Notes under the pieces: model-generated
What the model was told of the DNA's origin: nothing
What the model saw: only the letters and a program-made list of their open reading frames with translations
Database searches by the model: none
Shown here: one piece after another, positions 44,457 through 53,271 of the stretch
Layout: each line of letters starts with the position of its first letter
Numbering within the stretch: the first letter of the stretch is position 1
Program-made: the position numbers and the translations under genes
NCBI RefSeq assembly: GCF_947492555.1
Contig: NZ_CANLNE010000001.1
Span: 248,001-312,000, forward strand
Reading direction: 5' to 3'
DNA from: an uncultured Roseobacter sp.
GTDB taxonomy: Bacteria > Pseudomonadota > Alphaproteobacteria > Rhodobacterales > Rhodobacteraceae
DNA: 64,000 nt

Positions 44457-45644
44457 TCAGGCGGACTTCAGATCAGACAACCCCTCTATCGACGGCAATT
44501 CCTCTGCTCCGTCGAGATCCGGCAAATCTGGCAGGTCGGGCAGATCAGGAAGCGCGGCGCCAGCGTCGACCTCGGGCAAATCCGGCAATGCTGCCTCTTC
44601 CTCGAAGGCTGGTAACTCCGGCAAATCGGGCAAGTCATCGGCGAGGGCCGGCGTGATCTCCTGCGTCAGGTCCGGTAAAGCAGCTGGGGTATCTGCCTCT
44701 GCCCCATAATCCGTCATCTTCACCTGTGGCAAGTCTAGATCGTCACGATCACTCACCCGGCGCTTCGGGCTGTCACCCGTAGTTGCGACATTTTCCAGTT
44801 GAATGGCGCGCTGTCCGTCCAACTGCCCCATAGCCCCACGACTGATCACGCGCCCATCTAGGGTTCTGATTTCGACAGACTCAAACGCATCCGGACGCAA
44901 GGCCAGCTCATCTCCCGCAGCGAGTTTCTCCAACTGCGCCAGAGGCAGTCGTACGCGCCCCAAGATGGCCGTCAGATCAGCCTTCATTGTCATCACGGTC
45001 TTTTCCAGGGTGACCGGGCCTGTCTTAGTTTCAGCATTTTCTTCATCGGAGGCGACAGGTTCGAAACGTTTTTCCACGACGGGTAGTAGCAGGGTCAGGC
45101 CCGACTGGAACGCCCCGCCGGCAATATCCACCGTGAGCTTGAAAAGCGTGTATTCCGTTGCATCCAGCGCCAATCCGAAGAGGCGTGCGTTCTCCACCCG
45201 CGCCCCGAACTTAAAGGGGGGAAACATATCGCGATCGACATCCGTCTCCAGAAGCCTATGGGCCCGCTCAAAAAGTGAATCCAACAGCGGTGCAGATAAG
45301 GACGCGTCCGTGGCCGTCAGCGGGCGTTGCGCAGGAGAGGTCGTTGCGATCTTTCCGGTGGTTTGCTGCTGGATCATCGCACCAACCAGCTCCGGCCCCA
45401 ACATCGCGCCACCCGAGGCACCGCTAGGGCCATCCAGCAGCATCAACAGGGAATCGTCATCAAGCTTTTCGGAAATCGTGTCGCCGTCACAGCGTTCCTG
45501 CGTGATCCCGATCACCACAAGGGCCATGCCGAAGACTTCATCAGCGATTTTGGCGACACTGACGCGCAGCGCTTTGGGCACGGTCATTGCCCGTGCCTGA
45601 TGCTCCTGCTTTCCTGCCTGCGCCTTGCGCTGCAAAACTGACAT
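44457..45644 (-). CDS. Orphan FliM/FliN-like flagellar motor switch protein
   Basis: A 395-residue protein. Residues about 20-200 are FliM-middle-domain-like, and residues about 215-290 hold a SpoA (FliM/FliN C-terminal) domain (MTMKADLTAILGRVRLPLAQLEKLAAGDEL). The last about 70 residues are acidic and built of PDLPDLPDLP-type repeats, likely disordered. No other flagellar genes are near. It may be an alternative switch component or a regulator of motor switching. It lies downstream of the SSS-kinase gene on the same strand, with 125 bases between. Confidence 0.8.
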   Translation of the reverse strand: MSVLQRKAQAGKQEHQARAMTVPKALRVSVAKIADEVFGMALVVIGITQERCDGDTISEKLDDDSLLMLLDGPSGASGGAMLGPELVGAMIQQQTTGKIATTSPAQRPLTATDASLSAPLLDSLFERAHRLLETDVDRDMFPPFKFGARVENARLFGLALDATEYTLFKLTVDIAGGAFQSGLTLLLPVVEKRFEPVASDEENAETKTGPVTLEKTVMTMKADLTAILGRVRLPLAQLEKLAAGDELALRPDAFESVEIRTLDGRVISRGAMGQLDGQRAIQLENVATTGDSPKRRVSDRDDLDLPQVKMTDYGAEADTPAALPDLTQEITPALADDLPDLPELPAFEEEAALPDLPEVDAGAALPDLPDLPDLPDLDGAEELPSIEGLSDLKSA

Positions 45645-45769
45645 CTGCGGCCCTTGTCAAGATAACCGGCGCCTCGCCCATCGCGCGCGGTCCTGTAGGG
45701 CCGGGATAAGGGACAATGGTTACTATTGCCTTTATGTCCGCAGAAACATGCGGTTTTTCAGCGAAAAAC

Positions 45770-48466
45770 CTACTGCGCGGCCAGTGCCTGGGAGTGCGGG
45801 AGAGTGACCCGGAAAGCAGTGCCACCGGTGCCGTCCAGATAGCTCACATCGCCGCCAAGCCGCGCCATGATTTCACGACAGATGGCAAGACCCAGGCCCG
45901 CGCCATTGCCATCCTGCGCGCCGATCCGGCTGAATTTCTCGAACATCACGTCACGCGATGCGGCGGGAATACCCCACCCGTTATCGATAAAATCAATCAC
46001 CACGCGTTCCCCTGACTGGGCGACATCGATCCGCAGTTCCGGATCCTGCGCAAGGCAGTATTTCTGCGCGTTGGTGATCAGGTTGATAAAAACCTGGCTC
46101 AGCCGGTCCAGATCCGTGTGCAGGGTGACCGTTTCATCAAGGCGTCTGCGTTTAAAGGTGATGGGCCGCGCCTCGCTGGCCTGCGCGGTGGCAATGGCGT
46201 GGTCCAGCAGATCCACAAGGCTGCCCGATTGCCGGTTCAGCGTCACCTGCCCGTTTTCCAGTACGGAAAGATCCAGCAGATCATCCAGCAATCGGGTCAG
46301 GCGGATCGCCTCCACATGAATGATGTTGGCGTATTTGGTTTTCTCCAGTGGACCGAGCCCATCGGTGTCACGCAAGATCTCCGAAAACGCCCGGATCGAG
46401 GTCATGGGAGTGCGCAACTCGTGGCTGATCTGGCTTAGAAAGGCGTCCTTCTGGTCGCTGAGCTGCATCAGCTTGGCATTGGCGTCGCGCAACTGGGCCG
46501 CGGTCTGGCTCAATTCCCGTGACTTGGCCTCAAGCTGGCTGGAGTACTCCAGCATCTGGGCGGATTCGTCGGCCACCGCGAGCAGATCCTGGACAGAAAC
46601 CGCCGTGCCCCCCACGATCTGGCTGATCATCGCATGTGCGGTCGCGCCGCCCACCGACCCGGCCAGTTCCAGTTCCAACCGCTGCAGAAAATCGGCGGTG
46701 GGCTTGGGCAGATACCCCCCGTTCCCCTGCCTGTCTGCCTCTGCCTGAAAAAGGCGCTGCGCCTCCTTCGCCCCGAGGATACGCTGCGCCATGATCATCA
46801 GATCTTCGCTTTCGGCCACGGGGGCCTGCCAGCCGCGGGTCTGGCCGGAGTGATCGAAGACATTGACGAATTGCGCGCCCTGCAGCCGCTCCAACGGATC
46901 CGGGAACGTCATCAGAGAGACCAGTGCGAAACTGACCGCGTTCAGCAGCAGGCTCCAGAAAATCGCATGCACCGTCGGATCAAGCCCCGGAATCCCGAAG
47001 AGCGCCTGCGGGCGGAGCCCGTTGATGCCAAAAAGCCCCTTATCAAACACCGCAGCACTTAGGATCGCATCCGGCCCGAAACTCGGCAGCAGCATGGTGA
47101 AAACCCAGACGGAAAAGCCTACCCCGAGACCCACCAGCGCCCCGGCCCGTGTCGCCCCGCGCCAGAAGATACCGCCCAGCAGGGCGGGCAGAAATTGCGC
47201 CACCCCGGCAAAGGAGATCAGGCCGATGGCGGCCAGGGCGCCGGAGCCACCCGACAGGCGGTAATAGATGTAGCCGAACCCGATGATGGCGAGGATGGAG
47301 AGGCGCCGCGACAGGATGACCACATTGCGCACGTCCCCGGATTGGGTGGCCCCCCCCTGATGCAGGTAGAGAAAGACGGGCATCACCACGTGGTTCGACA
47401 CCATCGTGCTGAGCGCCAGCGTGGCCACGATCACCATGGAGGTCGCGGAGGAGAACCCGCCCAGGAAGCTCAGCGTGGCAAGGCCCTCGCGCCCCTGGCT
47501 GAGCGGCAGGCTGAGCACGAAGAAATCCGGGTTCGATCCCGCCGGCAGCAGATCGAGACCAATCACCGCAATCGGCACCACGAAAAGGCTCATCAGCATC
47601 AGATATAGCGGAAAGGCCCAGCTTGCGATCTGCAGATGCCGCTCGTCATCATTTTCCACCACCATGACCTGAAACATGCGCGGCAGGCAGAGGAAGGCGG
47701 CAGCGGACACGAAAGTCAGCCCGGCCCAGCGGCTGCCATCCATCTCCCACGTGCCGAGGTCCGAGGCATCGATCCGAGCCAGCGTTTCCGACACACCGCC
47801 CGCGATCCCCCAGACGACAAAGACACCGACCGCCAGCAGGGCAATCAGCTTGACCACCGCCTCCACCGCGACGGCGATCACCACCCCGTGCTGACGCTCG
47901 TTCACGTTGAGGTTGCGGGTACCGAAGAGCACGGTGAAAAGCGCAAGGCCCACGGCAATCCAGAACCCGGCGGCGCGGGCCTCATCCGCGTCCGTGAGGC
48001 TGCCCTGCTCGGCGGCGGCAAAGAGAGACAGGGAAGCCGTAACCGATTGAAGTTGCAGGGCGATGTAAGGGGTCACGCCAATCACCGCCATTATCGTGAC
48101 CACGATGGCAAGGCCGTTTGACTTACCATAACGCGAAGAGATCAGATCGGCGATGGAGGTGACCTTGTGGCTGCGCCCGATCCGCACCAACCGCCGCGCG
48201 ATCCACCACCAGCCGATCATCACAAGGCTGGGGCCCAGGTAGATGGTCACATATTCCAGCCCGGACCGGGCGGCATAGCCAACCGCGCCATAGAACGTCC
48301 AGGCGGTGCAGTAGATCGACAGTGACAGTGTGTAGACCAGCGGCGAGCGCAACAGCCACCGGGCCCGCCCCCGCACCCCTGCCCGTTCCGCGGCAAAGGC
48401 CACGCAGAACAGGAAAAACACATAGGCCAGACAGACCGCGACCAGTGCATTGAGCGAGGCCATCAT
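45770..48466 (-). CDS. Transporter-type sensor histidine kinase (SSS-STAC-HisKA-HATPase)
   Basis: An 898-residue protein. Residues about 1-550 form a sodium/solute symporter-like domain with about 13 membrane segments. A STAC-type linker (about 565-650) and a coiled-coil follow. The kinase core has the H box FLSQISHELRTPMTS, the N box NLITNAQKYC, G1 DNGWGIP and G2 GAGLGLAI. It resembles the CbrA/CrbS class that couples solute uptake to signalling of amino acids, acetate or similar. It overlaps the small membrane protein gene by 4 bases. A stand-alone receiver two genes upstream is the likely partner. Confidence 0.9.
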   Translation of the reverse strand: MMASLNALVAVCLAYVFFLFCVAFAAERAGVRGRARWLLRSPLVYTLSLSIYCTAWTFYGAVGYAARSGLEYVTIYLGPSLVMIGWWWIARRLVRIGRSHKVTSIADLISSRYGKSNGLAIVVTIMAVIGVTPYIALQLQSVTASLSLFAAAEQGSLTDADEARAAGFWIAVGLALFTVLFGTRNLNVNERQHGVVIAVAVEAVVKLIALLAVGVFVVWGIAGGVSETLARIDASDLGTWEMDGSRWAGLTFVSAAAFLCLPRMFQVMVVENDDERHLQIASWAFPLYLMLMSLFVVPIAVIGLDLLPAGSNPDFFVLSLPLSQGREGLATLSFLGGFSSATSMVIVATLALSTMVSNHVVMPVFLYLHQGGATQSGDVRNVVILSRRLSILAIIGFGYIYYRLSGGSGALAAIGLISFAGVAQFLPALLGGIFWRGATRAGALVGLGVGFSVWVFTMLLPSFGPDAILSAAVFDKGLFGINGLRPQALFGIPGLDPTVHAIFWSLLLNAVSFALVSLMTFPDPLERLQGAQFVNVFDHSGQTRGWQAPVAESEDLMIMAQRILGAKEAQRLFQAEADRQGNGGYLPKPTADFLQRLELELAGSVGGATAHAMISQIVGGTAVSVQDLLAVADESAQMLEYSSQLEAKSRELSQTAAQLRDANAKLMQLSDQKDAFLSQISHELRTPMTSIRAFSEILRDTDGLGPLEKTKYANIIHVEAIRLTRLLDDLLDLSVLENGQVTLNRQSGSLVDLLDHAIATAQASEARPITFKRRRLDETVTLHTDLDRLSQVFINLITNAQKYCLAQDPELRIDVAQSGERVVIDFIDNGWGIPAASRDVMFEKFSRIGAQDGNGAGLGLAICREIMARLGGDVSYLDGTGGTAFRVTLPHSQALAAQ

Positions 48467-48738
48467 GGCGCCTCAGCGTCCTCCGGCGTCTTCGGCAGCC
48501 AGCGCATGCGATAGGCCAGATAAACCGACGCCACGATCAGCAGCGCCCAGACGCCAAAGACATAGAGCAGCGCGCGCGACATCGGCACGGCCTCCTCCGC
48601 CGCCCCTGCGGTGGGCCACAAAAGCGGGATCATCCACAGGCCAACGCCGAGAAACACGACCAGCCGTGCTGCATCCATGACGCGGCGCTGGCGGTAACTG
48701 CCGCGTTCCAGAAACAGCGGTGAGCCGCGCGGCGCCAT
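48463..48738 (-). CDS. Small one- or two-TM protein in the SSS-kinase operon
   Basis: A 91-residue protein with hydrophobic segments at about residues 22-43 and 56-76 and a basic N-terminus (RGSYRQRRVMDAAR). It lies between a receiver gene (3 bases upstream) and the kinase gene (4-base overlap), so the three form one translational unit. No known domain is recognised. Small membrane partners of SSS-kinases are plausible as accessory subunits; this is inferred. Confidence 0.75.
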   Translation of the reverse strand: MAPRGSPLFLERGSYRQRRVMDAARLVVFLGVGLWMIPLLWPTAGAAEEAVPMSRALLYVFGVWALLIVASVYLAYRMRWLPKTPEDAEAP

Positions 48739-48741
48739 CGC

Positions 48742-49125
48742 TCAGGTCCGCTGCCCGTGCACGTAGAGCAGATCGCGCACCGCTGTCAGAACCTCGGTAT
48801 TGGAAAAGGGTTTGGTCATGAAGCGGCTCACACCGGCTTTCTCCGCCATTTCACGGTCGCGGCTCTGCCCTCGCGCGGTCAGCATCAGCACCGGCAGATC
48901 CGCCGTGGCGGCATCGCCGCGCAACTCCTCCAGGATGTCGAAACCGCTTTTGCCCGGCAGCATCACGTCCAGCACAACAAGATCCGGCTTGCTGCTGCGG
49001 ATCACGTCCGTGGCATCGGCTCCGTCAGAATGTGTGTCCACCTGCCAACCCTCCCGGCTCAGCAAAAATCGAATGGCTTCGATGATGTTCAGCTCATCTT
49101 CGACCAAAAGCACATGCTTTCCCAT
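48742..49125 (-). CDS. Single-domain response regulator, partner of the SSS-kinase
   Basis: A 127-residue CheY-type receiver: VEDELN acidic pocket, phospho-acceptor Asp in LVVLDVMLPGKSG, Thr in LMLTARG and Lys in MTKPFS. It has no output domain, unlike the LuxR-type CrbR or NtrC-type CbrB partners of similar kinases. The signal must therefore pass to a protein or a phosphorelay elsewhere. It is the first gene of the operon receiver-small TM protein-kinase. Confidence 0.9.
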   Translation of the reverse strand: MGKHVLLVEDELNIIEAIRFLLSREGWQVDTHSDGADATDVIRSSKPDLVVLDVMLPGKSGFDILEELRGDAATADLPVLMLTARGQSRDREMAEKAGVSRFMTKPFSNTEVLTAVRDLLYVHGQRT

Positions 49126-49280
49126 CGCGACCTCCTCCCAAAAGGCGCTGCCCCGTCAGACATGTTGCCTGCCTCCCCGGGGGCGAGATTAAACTATCGT
49201 CGGTTTTATGCTGCCTGTCAAAGCTTTGAAGGGCGACATCGACGCGTCCCTGACGTCAAAAACCGGTACGATAACTGCGT

Positions 49281-50570
49281 TTACAACCCATTGCTGAGGA
49301 TCGAGGGCTCGCGCCGCCCGGCGCAACCGTCACGCGGGCAAACGCTGCAGGAGGCACCGACCTCTGCGGGCTGGGCGGCGTCGGCGGCGCTGTTGGGCAG
49401 CACCAGCATGCTCGCCTGCACCAGAGGTGTCTGATTGTAGCTGGGCGCGCCCACGACCTCAGCCACCGCAAAACAGTCAAAGGCCGCGCGCCCGCGCCCC
49501 AATTGCACCAACGGCGTGCGGATCACCTGCCCGGGCTGTCCCAACACGGAAAAAAGCGGCCAGAGCGCGCAGGCCGGGCCAAACCGTGGAATGACAAAGC
49601 CGGTGGTCGGCTTGCGAAAGAGCAGACTGCCCGCGCGGTCGCAAACCACCAAGCCGGCCTCCAGGGCGGGCAGGCTCGCCATGCGCCGCAGGACCATCGC
49701 CACGGGCACGGTGAGGTGTCGCGCCAAAGCCACCGGATCGGGGCCGGTCTCGTTCAGCGCGCTTTGCAGCCTGGGCAATGGGACCTGCCGCGCATCCTCG
49801 ACCACCCGTTCGAGAATCCCACGCGCCATGTGACGCGCAGCATTGGATCTGAGGCTGGATGCGGCGGCGATCATGCCCTCCGGCGTATCCTTGCCCTGCT
49901 CCAGCGCAGCGAAAGTATAGTCGTGCTCGCTCAGAAAGGCTTCCAACTCGTCCTGCGGGCTGGCACCTGCATCTTCCACCCCTTGCCCGGCATCGAGATA
50001 CTGGACCAGCGCCTTGGAACTGTCGGCGAGCCGCCTGCTTTCCTGATTGATGTTGGCATGAAACCGGTCGCGCCATTCATCCGTCAGCTCCGCATCATCG
50101 GCCAGAATGGCCGCCGTGGACCGGATCGCCGCTGCCGTCGACAAAAGCTCGTGCACCGAGGCCGCCAGATGCGGGTCATGGGTCAGCCTGTCCGACAGGG
50201 TTTCCACCGTGCGTTCCAGACTGGCAATGCGCCGGTGACCGGTCGCCAGGACCTCTGCCCACCCCGGGAAACGGCCGGCGAATTCATCGGCGCGTGCCGC
50301 CTCTGTCTCGGTCAGATTGGCCGCCGTCGCCGCTTCGCGCAGCGTGGCGATCAGCGCCGCCTCGGCCCCTTCGGTGAGCATCGACGGCTCAACATCCAGA
50401 ACGCGCGCAATGTTGAGCAGCAGCTTACCGCCGATTCTGCGCCGGTTGTGTTCAATCAGATTGAGATAGGAGGCTGAAATGCCTAAAGATCGAGCAAGAT
50501 CGGCCTGCCGCAGACCCGCAACTGACCGTCGCTCTCTGATCCGACTGCCGGTCAAACCTTCGCGTGCCAT
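49281..50570 (-). CDS. Second ScfR-type regulator (XRE + IrrE-like/DUF2083)
   Basis: A 429-residue paralog of the regulator at 26131-27534, with an XRE domain at residues about 8-62 (QADLARSLGISASYLNLIEHN) and a C-terminal DUF2083-like part with the same cysteine cluster form (CSVCPRDGC). The middle region lacks a recognisable peptidase motif. ATG at 50570 is chosen; a longer frame would start in the promoter region. It is divergent from the livJHMGF transporter, which it may control. The acyl-CoA sensor role is by analogy. Confidence 0.86.
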   Translation of the reverse strand: MAREGLTGSRIRERRSVAGLRQADLARSLGISASYLNLIEHNRRRIGGKLLLNIARVLDVEPSMLTEGAEAALIATLREAATAANLTETEAARADEFAGRFPGWAEVLATGHRRIASLERTVETLSDRLTHDPHLAASVHELLSTAAAIRSTAAILADDAELTDEWRDRFHANINQESRRLADSSKALVQYLDAGQGVEDAGASPQDELEAFLSEHDYTFAALEQGKDTPEGMIAAASSLRSNAARHMARGILERVVEDARQVPLPRLQSALNETGPDPVALARHLTVPVAMVLRRMASLPALEAGLVVCDRAGSLLFRKPTTGFVIPRFGPACALWPLFSVLGQPGQVIRTPLVQLGRGRAAFDCFAVAEVVGAPSYNQTPLVQASMLVLPNSAADAAQPAEVGASCSVCPRDGCAGRREPSILSNGL

Positions 50571-50630
50571 TTCAACCTCTTCCGCAATATCATGCCTTTT
50601 CAACGGCTTTCTGCGCCGCAACATTACACA

Positions 50631-50670
50631 ATTTACAACTCACCCTGCCAATCTGTCGATTTATTTACAA
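50631..50670. promoter_or_regulatory. ATTTACAA motifs before the second ScfR-type gene
   Basis: ATTTACAAC at 50631-50639 is identical to a 9-mer in front of the other paralog (27563-27571). A second ATTTACAAA is at 50663-50671. Both lie 60-100 bases upstream of the regulator start and about 140-175 bases before livJ. They are candidate sites for these regulators. Confidence 0.5.
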
Positions 50671-50807
50671 AATAAATGAGCATTTCAAGGCACTTGTTGC
50701 GCAATTTTCATTTACTGGGCGATAACTAAGTTTGCACCTTTGTGCATCGCGCGCCCGATTTTGGAGGAAAACATCGGGTGTTCGTTTTACCAACTGGGAG
50801 GATTTTC

Positions 50808-52157
50808 ATGTCCAATTCGAAACTTACGCGTCGCGGTCTGATCAAGACCGGTGCCGTGGCCGGTGCCGCTGGTCTGACACTGCCGACGTATCTGCGTGCT
50901 GATGCGCATGCAGGCTATCTGAACGCCCCGCAGGGCGACACCGTGACACTCGGCTTCAACGTGCCCCAGTCCGGTCCCTACGCGGATGAAGGCGCGGACG
51001 AGCTGCGCGCCTATGAGCTCGCGGTCGAGCACCTGAACGGTGGCGGCGACGGCGGCATGATGAACACATTCACGTCCAAAGCCCTGCAGGGTAACGGCAT
51101 CCTCGGCAAGAAGGTCGAATATGTCACGGGCGACACACAGACGAAATCGGATGCCGCACGCGCCTCTGCCAAGTCGATGATCGAAAAAGACGGCGCGGTG
51201 ATGATCACCGGTGGCTCCTCCTCCGGGGTGGCCGTGGCCGTGCAGGCGCTCTGCCAGGAGGCAGGCGTGATCTTCATGGCGGGCCTCACGCACTCCAATG
51301 ACACCACCGGCAAAGACCGCCGCGCCAATGGCTTCCGCCACTTCTTCAACTCCTACATGTCGGGTGCCGCCTTGGCACCAGTGCTGAAAAACGCCTATGG
51401 CTCGGACCGCAAGGCCTATCACCTGACCGCCGACTACAACTGGGGCTACACCACTGAAGAAGCGGTGAAATCCTCGACCGAGGCGATGGGCTGGGAAACC
51501 GTTGCAGCCGTGAAAACACCGCTGACACAGACCGATTTCTCTTCTTATATCGCACCGGTGCTGCAGTCGGGTGCCGACACGCTGGTGCTGAACCACTACG
51601 GCGGCAACATGGTCAACTCGCTGACCAATGCCGTGCAGTTCGGCCTGCGCGACAAGCAAGTCAACGGCAAGGACTTCCAGATCATCGTGCCGCTCTACTC
51701 CCGCCTGATGGCCAAGGGTGCGGGCGCCAACGTGAAGGGCATCTTTGGCTCGACAAACTGGCACTGGTCGCTCACCGACGAAGGCTCCAAAGCATTCGTG
51801 CAGTCCTTCGGCACCAAATACGGCTTCCCGCCGTCTCAGGCCGCGCACACCTGCTATGTGCAGGCGCTGCTCTACGCGGATGCCTGTGAGCGTGCGGGCA
51901 CGTTCAACCCGTGCGGCGTGGTCGAGGCCCTCGAAGGCTTCGAATTCGACGGCATGGGCAACGGCAAGACGCTCTATCGTGCCGACGACCACCAGTGCTT
52001 CAAGGATGTGCTGGTCGTGAAAGGGAAAGAGAACCCGACATCCGAGTTCGACCTTCTTGAAATCGTTGAGGTGACACCTGTTGAGCAGGTGACATATGCG
52101 CCGGATCACCCGCAGTTCGCGGGCGGTAGCTTGGGCACCTGTAACCCGGGCGCCTGA
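50808..52157 (+). CDS. livJ: Branched-chain amino acid/amide-type ABC substrate-binding protein
   Basis: A 449-residue periplasmic binding protein of the Leu/Ile/Val-AmiC group (periplasmic-binding family 6). It has a twin-arginine signal (TRRGLIKTGAVAGAAG), unusual for this class but seen in roseobacters. ATG at 50808 has GGGAGG in front. Binding-domain markers such as TGGSSSGVAVAVQALCQEAG and ADYNWGYT are present. Two C-terminal cysteines near CNPGA could form a disulfide. The ligand is unknown; amino acids, urea or short amides are possible. It heads the livJ-H-M-G-F operon. The gene symbol reflects family only. Confidence 0.87.
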   Translation: MSNSKLTRRGLIKTGAVAGAAGLTLPTYLRADAHAGYLNAPQGDTVTLGFNVPQSGPYADEGADELRAYELAVEHLNGGGDGGMMNTFTSKALQGNGILGKKVEYVTGDTQTKSDAARASAKSMIEKDGAVMITGGSSSGVAVAVQALCQEAGVIFMAGLTHSNDTTGKDRRANGFRHFFNSYMSGAALAPVLKNAYGSDRKAYHLTADYNWGYTTEEAVKSSTEAMGWETVAAVKTPLTQTDFSSYIAPVLQSGADTLVLNHYGGNMVNSLTNAVQFGLRDKQVNGKDFQIIVPLYSRLMAKGAGANVKGIFGSTNWHWSLTDEGSKAFVQSFGTKYGFPPSQAAHTCYVQALLYADACERAGTFNPCGVVEALEGFEFDGMGNGKTLYRADDHQCFKDVLVVKGKENPTSEFDLLEIVEVTPVEQVTYAPDHPQFAGGSLGTCNPGA

Positions 52158-52163
52158 CCTCTT

Positions 52164-52210
52164 ACAGGGCGGAGCCGGTCTCCGCCCTGTCCTCCCCGGG
52201 ACCTCCGGGG
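52164..52210 (+). promoter_or_regulatory. Tandem hairpins between livJ and livH
   Basis: The first stem is a perfect 11-bp pair (ACAGGGCGGAG with CTCCGCCCTGT, 5-base loop, 52164-52190). The second is a 6-bp stem (CCCCGG/CCGGGG, 52194-52210). There is no U-run. Position after the binding-protein gene matches the hairpin between ugpB and ugpA, suggesting message stabilisation or partial termination to favour the binding protein. Confidence 0.65.
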
Positions 52211-52237
52211 CCACGACCGTTTCATGAAGGTGGGACC

Positions 52238-53269
52238 ATGGACGCAATCATCCTGCAAATTCTCAATGGCCTCGACAAAGGCTCCGCCTATGCGCTGATT
52301 GCGCTGGGTCTGACACTGATTTTCGGCACCCTCGGCGTGGTGAATTTCGCGCATGGGGCGCTCTTCATGATCGGCGCATTCTGCGCGGTCACCCTGAGCC
52401 GGATTCTGACCCTCAGCCACACGGTGATCGACGAGACGCAAAAGGACTTTCTGGGCAATCCGCTGAAGGTGGATGTGCCCTATATCTACGACATCTTCGG
52501 ACAGGCCACGGGCGATGCGATCATCGACTGGGCGGTCCCGATCTCGATCCTCTTTGCGATCCCCGTCATGGTCGGCATCGGCTTTGCCATGGAACGCGGG
52601 CTGATCAAGCATTTCTACAAGCGTCCCCACGCCGATCAGATTCTCGTGACCTTCGGTCTGGCGATCGTCCTGCAAGAGATCATCAAGTATTTCTACGGCG
52701 CCAACCCGATCCCCACCCCCGCGCCTGACGCCTTCCGCGGCTCTTTCGATTTCGGTGCCATGCTCGGGTTTGATCCCAATACGATCATCTACCCCTATTG
52801 GCGTCTGGTCTACTTCGCCTTTGCCGCCGTGATCATCGGTGCGGTCTTTGCCTTTCTGCAATTCACCACCTTCGGCATGGTGGTGCGCGCCGGTATGGCC
52901 GACCGCGAAACCGTGGGGCTCTTGGGCATCAACATCGACAAGCGTTTCACCATCATGTTCGGGATCGCCGCCGCCGTGGCGGGCCTTGCAGGGGTGATGT
53001 ACACGCCGATCAACTCGCCCAACTACCACATGGGCATGGACTTTCTCGTGCTCAGCTTCGTGGTGGTCGTTGTCGGCGGCATGGGCTCACTCTCGGGCGC
53101 CGTGTTGGCCGGGTTCCTCTTGGGCATCCTTGAAAGCTTTGCCTCCATGGCAATCGTGCTTGAGACCCTGCCCGGCATCAACCAGATCATCATCTACCTG
53201 GTCGCCATCATCATCTTGCTCACCCGTCCACGAGGCCTGATGGGCCGCAAAGGCGTGATGGAGGAATAA
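52238..53269 (+). CDS. livH: Branched-chain-type ABC permease LivH
   Basis: A 343-residue inner-membrane permease with 8 or more hydrophobic segments and the LivH N-terminus ([20 protein letters not shown]). The EAA-like cytoplasmic loop and the [21 protein letters not shown] stretch mark the family. The TTG/ATG starts give one clear choice at 52238, after GAAGG. It lies 2 bases before livM. It forms a heterodimeric channel with LivM. Confidence 0.9.
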   Translation: MDAIILQILNGLDKGSAYALIALGLTLIFGTLGVVNFAHGALFMIGAFCAVTLSRILTLSHTVIDETQKDFLGNPLKVDVPYIYDIFGQATGDAIIDWAVPISILFAIPVMVGIGFAMERGLIKHFYKRPHADQILVTFGLAIVLQEIIKYFYGANPIPTPAPDAFRGSFDFGAMLGFDPNTIIYPYWRLVYFAFAAVIIGAVFAFLQFTTFGMVVRAGMADRETVGLLGINIDKRFTIMFGIAAAVAGLAGVMYTPINSPNYHMGMDFLVLSFVVVVVGGMGSLSGAVLAGFLLGILESFASMAIVLETLPGINQIIIYLVAIIILLTRPRGLMGRKGVMEE

Positions 53270-53271
53270 TC

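Noticed and set aside
44460-44600. Short tandem repeats in the FliM-like gene
   Set aside because: These encode the PDLPDLP tail and are in frame, so they are protein repeats and not a mobile or array element.
50733-50746. TGCAC-N4-GTGCA as an NtrC site before livJ
   Set aside because: Arms match but the spacing is shorter than the NtrC consensus, and no sigma-54 promoter is visible downstream.
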